Positions 59,718 to 64,000 of a stretch of DNA of 64,000 nucleotides are shown piece after piece. Each line of letters opens with the position of its first letter. The stretch's first letter is position 1. The notes beneath the pieces are model-generated. The model saw nothing but the letters and a program-made list of their open reading frames with translations. It searched no databases and had not been told where the DNA came from. A program made the position numbers and the translations under genes. Origin of the DNA: Pantoea sp. Cy-639 (GTDB taxonomy: Bacteria > Pseudomonadota > Gammaproteobacteria > Pseudomonadales > Pseudomonadaceae). The stretch covers positions 248,001 to 312,000 of the forward strand of contig NZ_VWXI01000003.1 of the NCBI RefSeq assembly GCF_011752525.1. Reading direction: 5' to 3'.

Positions 59718-60302
59718 TTACTCGCCCAGAACCTGACCGATGGTCGGATCCTTGAACAGGCGAGTCAGGGCATCGCTGAGCACATCACCGACCAGCTTGG
59801 TGTTGGTCTCCTGGTTCGGAGCCATGCCGAAGCGCTGATCCAGCGAGGCGCCATAACGGCCGCTGTAGCGGCGGTTGGCATTGGCCACGTCGGCACGGAA
59901 GGTCGCGCCGATGGTCGCCTCGGTCACATACATCTTGTCCTTGGGCGACTGGTACTTGAGCTCGGCCAGGGTCACGGTCAGCTGCGGCGCGTTGTAGGCG
60001 TTGGCCGTCGGGGTGAAGCCGAGCAGGCGCACCGCGGCTTCGGCCTGGGCTTGCAGCTTGGGCAGCACATCGTTGCCCGTGACGGTGATGGTGCTGGTCT
60101 CGGGGTACATGCCACCACGGGTCCCCAGCGATTGCGAAGCCCGGCCATCGACCACCTTGACCACCACCGGCTGGCCATGGCCGACCGGGGCAAGCTGGGC
60201 GGTAAGCTTGGGCTGCGGGCTGAGTTGTTGCGGGCTGTGGGCACAACCGGCCAGGCTCAGGCTGGCCACCGCGAACAAACCGAACAACAGACGTTGCAAC
60301 AT
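59718..60302 (-). CDS. YajG-family lipoprotein
   Basis: 194 aa. Signal peptide with lipobox LSLAGC (Cys about 20). The remaining domain (VVVKVVDGRASQSLGTRGG, TSTITVTGNDVLPKLQ, NANRRYSGRYGASLDQRFG) matches the YajG family of unknown function. Start ATG at 60302 with GGAG nine bases upstream; longer frame upstream lacks support. Confidence 0.9.
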   Translation of the reverse strand: MLQRLLFGLFAVASLSLAGCAHSPQQLSPQPKLTAQLAPVGHGQPVVVKVVDGRASQSLGTRGGMYPETSTITVTGNDVLPKLQAQAEAAVRLLGFTPTANAYNAPQLTVTLAELKYQSPKDKMYVTEATIGATFRADVANANRRYSGRYGASLDQRFGMAPNQETNTKLVGDVLSDALTRLFKDPTIGQVLGE

Positions 60303-60530
60303 GCGCGTTTCTCCAGAAAAAGCGGCAAAGGCCCACAGTATACCTAGCGGCAAGCTGGAAGCGGCAAGCCACACGAAAAAGCCGCCACGCCAGCACGCCC
60401 CGTTTTCCTGCAGCTTGCAAACACCCCGGATTGCACCCGCGCAAGCCACCACTGGCGACGGCGCACCCTGCCGGCCTGACAAATGCAGCAATAAATCCCA
60501 AGAAGTACGACCTTTCTGCCCGCGACCTCG

Positions 60531-60553
60531 TTATAATCTCCCCCCGATTATAA
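60531..60553. promoter_or_regulatory. Palindrome with TATAAT on both strands
   Basis: TTATAATC-TCCCCCC-GATTATAA, an 8-bp perfect inverted repeat with a C-rich 7-bp spacer, placing a consensus -10 (TATAAT) on each strand. The -35 for either strand is weak, so the function is inferred. It lies 220 bp from yajG and 532 bp from mqo. Confidence 0.5.
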
Positions 60554-60741
60554 GGACGTCTCCTGATCGGGCCCCGCATTCGCCGCTTGACCCCGGCACC
60601 CTCGACGCTTCGCCCACAGAGAGCCTTCCACTCAGGTCTTGCATTGGCTGTCGTGCCTGCTGTTCCCGGCCTTCTGCTTCGCATGAACCTGCGGGTTGCC
60701 ATCGCGCAGTCCACTTTTGAGGTTCACGACTCCAAAAGAGC

Positions 60742-60761
60742 GTGAAAAAACGGTTTTTCAC
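60742..60761. promoter_or_regulatory. Inverted repeat in the mqo upstream region
   Basis: GTGAAAAA-ACGG-TTTTTCAC, perfect 8-bp arms with a 4-base loop. Could be a regulator site or an intrinsic hairpin; it lacks a GC-rich stem, so a terminator role is less likely. Confidence 0.45.
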
Positions 60762-61084
60762 AACTTCACGAGAGTGTGGCGAGCAAATGAACAGTCTGGC
60801 ATGTGTAAAAGCGGCAGATGTCTCACGAACAGCCCTGAACAGACGGCAACAGCGCTCATCCTGGATGGGAGCCTGAGGCCGGTCCATAACGCACGACGGA
60901 TCACTTGACCATAAGTCGAATTGCCGCACCCGTGGCAAAGGGCGTTCAATACCCGAACACCCAAGACTGATTGGCGGTATCCGCGGAAGTTGCAAGAACT
61001 GCGAAGAGTCGGACATGGCGATCCTGGCCACCCCAGGAATCCTATGCTGTCAATTAGGTGCTGTAGATTGTGGAGACGCGTTAA

Positions 61085-62590
61085 ATGGCGCAGAACGAAT
61101 CGGTTGATGTAGTACTGGTAGGCGCGGGCATCATGAGTGCCACCCTGGCCGTACTGCTCAAGGAGCTCGACCCGACCCTCAAACTGGAGGTCGTCGAGGC
61201 GATGGACTCCGGGGCCGCGGAAAGTTCCAACCCCTGGAACAACGCCGGTACCGGCCACGCCGGCCTGTGCGAGCTGAACTATACCCCGCAGGCCGCCGAT
61301 GGCAGCATCGACATCAAGAAGGCCGTGCACATCAACGCCCAGTTCGAGGTTTCGCGCCAGTTCTGGGCCTACCTGGCCAGGAAAGGCAGCTTCAGCTCGC
61401 CGCGCGCCTTCATCAACCCGGTGCCGCACCTGAGCTATGTAGAGGGTGACAAGGGTATTGCCTTCCTCAAGAAGCGTTTCGAGCTGCTCAAGCAGCATCA
61501 CGCCTTTGCCGAGATGGAATACACCGAAGACAAGGCGCTGATGAAGGAGTGGATGCCACTGATGATGCCCGGCCGCGCGGCCGACCAGCGCATCGCCGCC
61601 ACCCGCGTCATGAAAGGTACCGACGTCAACTTCGGCGCCCTGACCAACAAGCTGCTCAAACTGCTGGGCAACAGCCCACAGACCCAGGTCAAGTACAGCA
61701 AGAAAGTCGTCGGCCTGCGCCGCAACGGCAGCGGCTGGACCGTGAGCATCAAGGACGTCAACAGCGGCGGCAGCCGCGAAGTCGACGCCCGTTTCGTCTT
61801 CCTCGGCGCCGGCGGCGCGGCCCTGCCATTGCTGCAACTGTCCGGGATTCCGGAAAGCAAAGGCTTCGGCGGCTTCCCGGTCAGCGGCCAGTGGCTGCGT
61901 TGCGACAACCCCGAGATCGTCAAGCAGCACCAGGCCAAGGTCTACAGCCAGGCTGCGGTCGGCGCGCCGCCAATGTCGGTGCCGCACCTGGACACCCGCG
62001 TGGTCGACGGCAAGAAATCGCTGCTGTTCGGCCCATACGCCGGCTTCACCACCAAGTTCCTCAAGCACGGCTCGTTCATGGACCTGCCGCTGTCGGTACG
62101 CATGGGCAACATCGGCCCGATGCTGGCCGTGGCCCGTGACAACATGGACCTGACCAAGTACCTGGTCAGCGAAGTGATGCAGTCGATGGAACAGCGCCTG
62201 GAGTCGCTGCGCCGCTTCTACCCCGAGGCCAAGGCCGAGGACTGGCGCCTGGAAGTGGCCGGCCAGCGCGTGCAGATCATCAAGAAGGACCCGAAGAAAG
62301 GCGGCATCCTGCAGTTCGGCACCGAGCTGGTCTCGGCCCAGGACGGCAGCCTGGCCGCCCTGCTCGGCGCCTCGCCTGGTGCCTCGGTGACCGTGTCGAT
62401 CATGCTCGACCTGATCGAGCGCTGCTTCCCCGAGCAGGCCAAGGGTGCCTGGGCCGCCAAGCTCAAGGAGATCTTCCCGGCACGCGAGAAGACCCTGGCC
62501 AACGACGCCGCGCTCTACCACAAGATCAGCGCCGACAACGACGTGGCCCTGGAACTGGTGGACAGCAGCCCGGCCAAGCACTACGCCTGA
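61085..62590 (+). CDS. mqo: Malate:quinone oxidoreductase
   Basis: FAD-dependent peripheral membrane enzyme that oxidises malate to oxaloacetate with quinone as acceptor, a TCA-cycle step. 501 aa. FAD motif [20 protein letters not shown] at the N-terminus, [38 protein letters not shown] and the C-terminal [18 protein letters not shown] at 61085; a terminator follows. Mqo rather than MDH dominates in pseudomonads (background). Confidence 0.96.
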   Translation: MAQNESVDVVLVGAGIMSATLAVLLKELDPTLKLEVVEAMDSGAAESSNPWNNAGTGHAGLCELNYTPQAADGSIDIKKAVHINAQFEVSRQFWAYLARKGSFSSPRAFINPVPHLSYVEGDKGIAFLKKRFELLKQHHAFAEMEYTEDKALMKEWMPLMMPGRAADQRIAATRVMKGTDVNFGALTNKLLKLLGNSPQTQVKYSKKVVGLRRNGSGWTVSIKDVNSGGSREVDARFVFLGAGGAALPLLQLSGIPESKGFGGFPVSGQWLRCDNPEIVKQHQAKVYSQAAVGAPPMSVPHLDTRVVDGKKSLLFGPYAGFTTKFLKHGSFMDLPLSVRMGNIGPMLAVARDNMDLTKYLVSEVMQSMEQRLESLRRFYPEAKAEDWRLEVAGQRVQIIKKDPKKGGILQFGTELVSAQDGSLAALLGASPGASVTVSIMLDLIERCFPEQAKGAWAAKLKEIFPAREKTLANDAALYHKISADNDVALELVDSSPAKHYA

Positions 62591-62603
62591 ACCGGCTGAA
62601 ACG

Positions 62604-62630
62604 AAAAAACGCCCCTCGGGGCGTTTTTTT
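62604..62630 (+). terminator. Rho-independent terminator after mqo
   Basis: A6-CGCCCC-TC-GGGGCG-T7; strong stem with T-run. A-run on the left also allows function for the convergent gene. Confidence 0.93.
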
Positions 62631-62689
62631 GTACCTGGCTACAGGCTGGCGCGAACGAGAGAACAGGACTCGTCGAGCCGCGCCCGGGA

Positions 62690-62980
62690 TCAGCCGCGTG
62701 CGTTGGCGATGATCTCGATGTATTCCGGTGCGTTGCGCTGGTCGGCGATCGCCTCGACGAAGGTCTTGCCGTGCTCGTCCTTGCCATCGAGGTCGTAGCC
62801 GGCCGCGACGAAGAAACCGACATAACGCGCGAAGTCGTCGACACGCAGGCCACGGTAGGCCTTGATCAGCTTGTGATGCGAAGGCGAGGTCAGGCCATCT
62901 GCCGGCTCGAACTGCAGGAAGGTCTTGATGTAGTCATCGCTGATCTCGTCACCAATCACTTGTTTCTTGTCTTTGCGCAT
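62690..62980 (-). CDS. PA4642-like protein
   Basis: 96 aa small soluble protein starting MRKDKKQVIGDEI, with HHKLIKAYRGLRVDDFARYV and GFFVAAGYDLDGKDEHGKTF, ending IIANARG. Matches a conserved Pseudomonas family (PA4642-like, from memory), function unknown. Start at 62980 with GGAG eight bases before; an upstream in-frame ATG lacks a site. Confidence 0.82.
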   Translation of the reverse strand: MRKDKKQVIGDEISDDYIKTFLQFEPADGLTSPSHHKLIKAYRGLRVDDFARYVGFFVAAGYDLDGKDEHGKTFVEAIADQRNAPEYIEIIANARG

Positions 62981-63050
62981 CGCCGACTCCAACTGGGCCA
63001 TCACGGGGATTTTCGAAGGCCGGCAGTGTACCCCTGCCCGGCGGCGGGCC

Positions 63051-63521
63051 TCAACGCGTACGTACGGTGCCGGTATGCAGGTCGGCCCAGATATGGCCGT
63101 TGCCATAGGTGAGGAACTGCACATACAGGGTCTCGTTGCGCAGCAGGTCCATGATCACCCGGTAGTTGGCCATCGGGTAATTCAGGGTCAACGTCCTGCT
63201 CTTGTCGTCGTAGGAAGGCTTCTTCAGGCTCTTGCCACCCTCGCCATCGAAGTTGATCAGCACCTGGGCAATGGTCGAGCCCTTGCTCAGCGGCTTGCCT
63301 TTCAGGCGCATCTGCAATGACGACGTGATCGGGATGGGTTGCTGGTCGGACTGGCGCTGGGTGCCGACCACCACGCTGTAGTCGGTGACCTGCAAGAGTT
63401 GCTGGCCGACCGGCGCCGACTGGCGCAGGGAAAGGTCGTCCGGAGGGAGGAACTGGCTATGCAGCGGGGCAGCGGAAAGCGGCAGGCTCAACGCCAGCAG
63501 GAGGGGAACGATCGCACGCAT
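63051..63521 (-). CDS. Secreted hypothetical protein
   Basis: 156 aa. Signal peptide (about 1-19, LLLALSLPLSAAP), then a small beta-rich domain (QLLQVTDYSVVVGTQRQ, LTLNYPMANYRVIMDL, YVQFLTYGNGHIWADLHTG). No family recognised. Start at 63521, AAGGAG seven bases upstream. Confidence 0.8.
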   Translation of the reverse strand: MRAIVPLLLALSLPLSAAPLHSQFLPPDDLSLRQSAPVGQQLLQVTDYSVVVGTQRQSDQQPIPITSSLQMRLKGKPLSKGSTIAQVLINFDGEGGKSLKKPSYDDKSRTLTLNYPMANYRVIMDLLRNETLYVQFLTYGNGHIWADLHTGTVRTR

Positions 63522-63615
63522 GTAGGGCTCCTTCGTATGAGAAGGCACTCTAGCATGGTCTTTCCAACGCTTCCGACCCGACCGCTCGGGTCAGGATCGG
63601 AGGCGTTGCCGTGCA

Positions 63616-64000
63616 TCAGTCGAACTGCGCGCACATCCAGGCGTGGTACTCGGCGACGCCCGGCTCACCCTCGCGGGGCGCCCAGTGGGCATGCTCACCC
63701 TCACCGACCGGACGGTACGGCCCGGACTTGCACTCGAACATCACGCTATCCGCCTCGAGCACCACCAGCCCGTGGTAGGTGCCCGGTGCCAGATCGACAC
63801 CCAGGCACTCGCCACCGGCCTGCAGCACACGCTTGTCGAGCACCTGGCCCTGCTCGTCGAAAATCAACAGGCCCAGACGGCCTTTCAGCACGATGAGTGC
63901 TTCGGCCTTGTCATCGTGCAGGTGGCGGTGCGGCGGAATGTAGGTATGCGGCTGCAAGCCCACGGCCATGCGATGACAGGCCTCTTCCATGTCATGGAAG
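63616..64000 (-). CDS. WbuC-family cupin protein (5' end outside window)
   Basis: At least 128 aa; frame runs beyond the right edge. Cupin motifs PHTYIPPHRHLHDDKAEALIV and PGTYHGLVVLEADSVMFE supply the metal-binding His and Glu/His of the fold. Ends VAEYHAWMCAQFD, matching WbuC-type cupin metalloproteins found in polysaccharide gene clusters and elsewhere. Start is not in the window. Confidence 0.87.
   Translation of the reverse strand, partial: FHDMEEACHRMAVGLQPHTYIPPHRHLHDDKAEALIVLKGRLGLLIFDEQGQVLDKRVLQAGGECLGVDLAPGTYHGLVVLEADSVMFECKSGPYRPVGEGEHAHWAPREGEPGVAEYHAWMCAQFD

Larger units (their letters stand above)
60303..61084. other. 780-bp gene-free region upstream of mqo
   Basis: No open frame here has a start, a ribosome site and a recognisable product. 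Two symmetric elements stand out: TTATAATC and GATTATAA (60531-60553), and GTGAAAAA-ACGG-TTTTTCAC (60742-60761). The region is GC-poor near 60721-60800. It would hold the mqo promoter(s) and possibly an unannotated RNA; the rest shows nothing I can name. Confidence 0.6.

Noticed and set aside
60531..61031. 166-codon minus-strand open frame upstream of mqo
   Set aside because: No start context, odd composition, no recognisable product.
60758..62581. Long minus-strand open frame opposite mqo
   Set aside because: Shadow of mqo; repetitive low-complexity His/Gln/Val composition and no start context.

Overview
The window is 64 kb of GC-rich chromosome from a fluorescent Pseudomonas, most likely of the P. 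putida / P. entomophila group. This rests on uniformly high-GC coding sequence, a fruBKA/Cra locus with a three-domain FPr, the ampE-ampD-(DUF1631)-nadC gene order, a malate:quinone oxidoreductase, REP elements of the Pseudomonas type, and many small Pseudomonas families (DUF3077, DUF3820, DUF3565, PA4642-like, PA2169-like). Species assignment is inference. I see no tRNA, rRNA, CRISPR array, prophage or insertion sequence; the repetitive DNA is REP-derived.

Layout. 1-8.2 kb: an Aer-like receptor (cut by the left edge) diverges from an RND efflux operon (adaptor, pump, response regulator, sensor kinase). A REP-bounded 9-bp minisatellite lies between the last two genes. 8.3-13.6 kb: a small secreted protein, an OprD-family porin, two small DUF3077-like genes behind what looks like a long structured RNA leader, a Cache-GGDEF diguanylate cyclase, a PA2169-like helical protein and DUF3820. 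13.6-21.2 kb: fructose PTS fruB-fruK-fruA, with divergent cra (fruR) and a TatD nuclease; two Cra-type operators lie between. 21.2-28.2 kb: a chemoreceptor, ampE-ampD, a DUF1631 protein and nadC. 28.2-34.8 kb: trxB, cysZ, a BdlA-like receptor, a GT4 glycosyltransferase, an Old Yellow Enzyme and a glutathione peroxidase.

34.9-41.8 kb: slyD, DUF3565, pta, an OmpA-like lipoprotein, a metallo-beta-lactamase-fold hydrolase, and a small histidine kinase coupled to a TPR response regulator. 41.9-50.2 kb: four same-strand genes (MalT/AlkS-like LuxR regulator, DUF1329, DUF1302, acyl-CoA ligase) that look like one acyl-lipid system. 50.3-54.2 kb: a D-2-hydroxyacid dehydrogenase, rsmC, a yybP-ykoY-type (Mn2+) riboswitch in front of a GDT1/MneA-type exporter, and an M48 lipoprotein protease. 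54.3-59.7 kb: a dCache chemoreceptor, a divergent SRAP (YedK/HMCES) protein, two small zinc-ribbon/DUF2007 genes, an acyltransferase and two small orphans. 59.7-64 kb: a YajG-like lipoprotein, a 780-bp apparently gene-free region, mqo, a PA4642-like protein, a secreted hypothetical and a WbuC cupin cut by the right edge.

Much of the gene content is housekeeping with strong start/stop coupling (ATGA overlaps in the RND, fruKA, ampDE and TPR-regulator/kinase pairs). Signal transduction is dense: four chemoreceptor-type proteins, three response-regulator/kinase components sets and a c-di-GMP synthase. The least explained items are the REP-bracketed minisatellite inside the two-component operon, the structured leader upstream of the DUF3077 pair, a SRAP protein missing catalytic-site residues, and the palindromic promoter-like element upstream of mqo.
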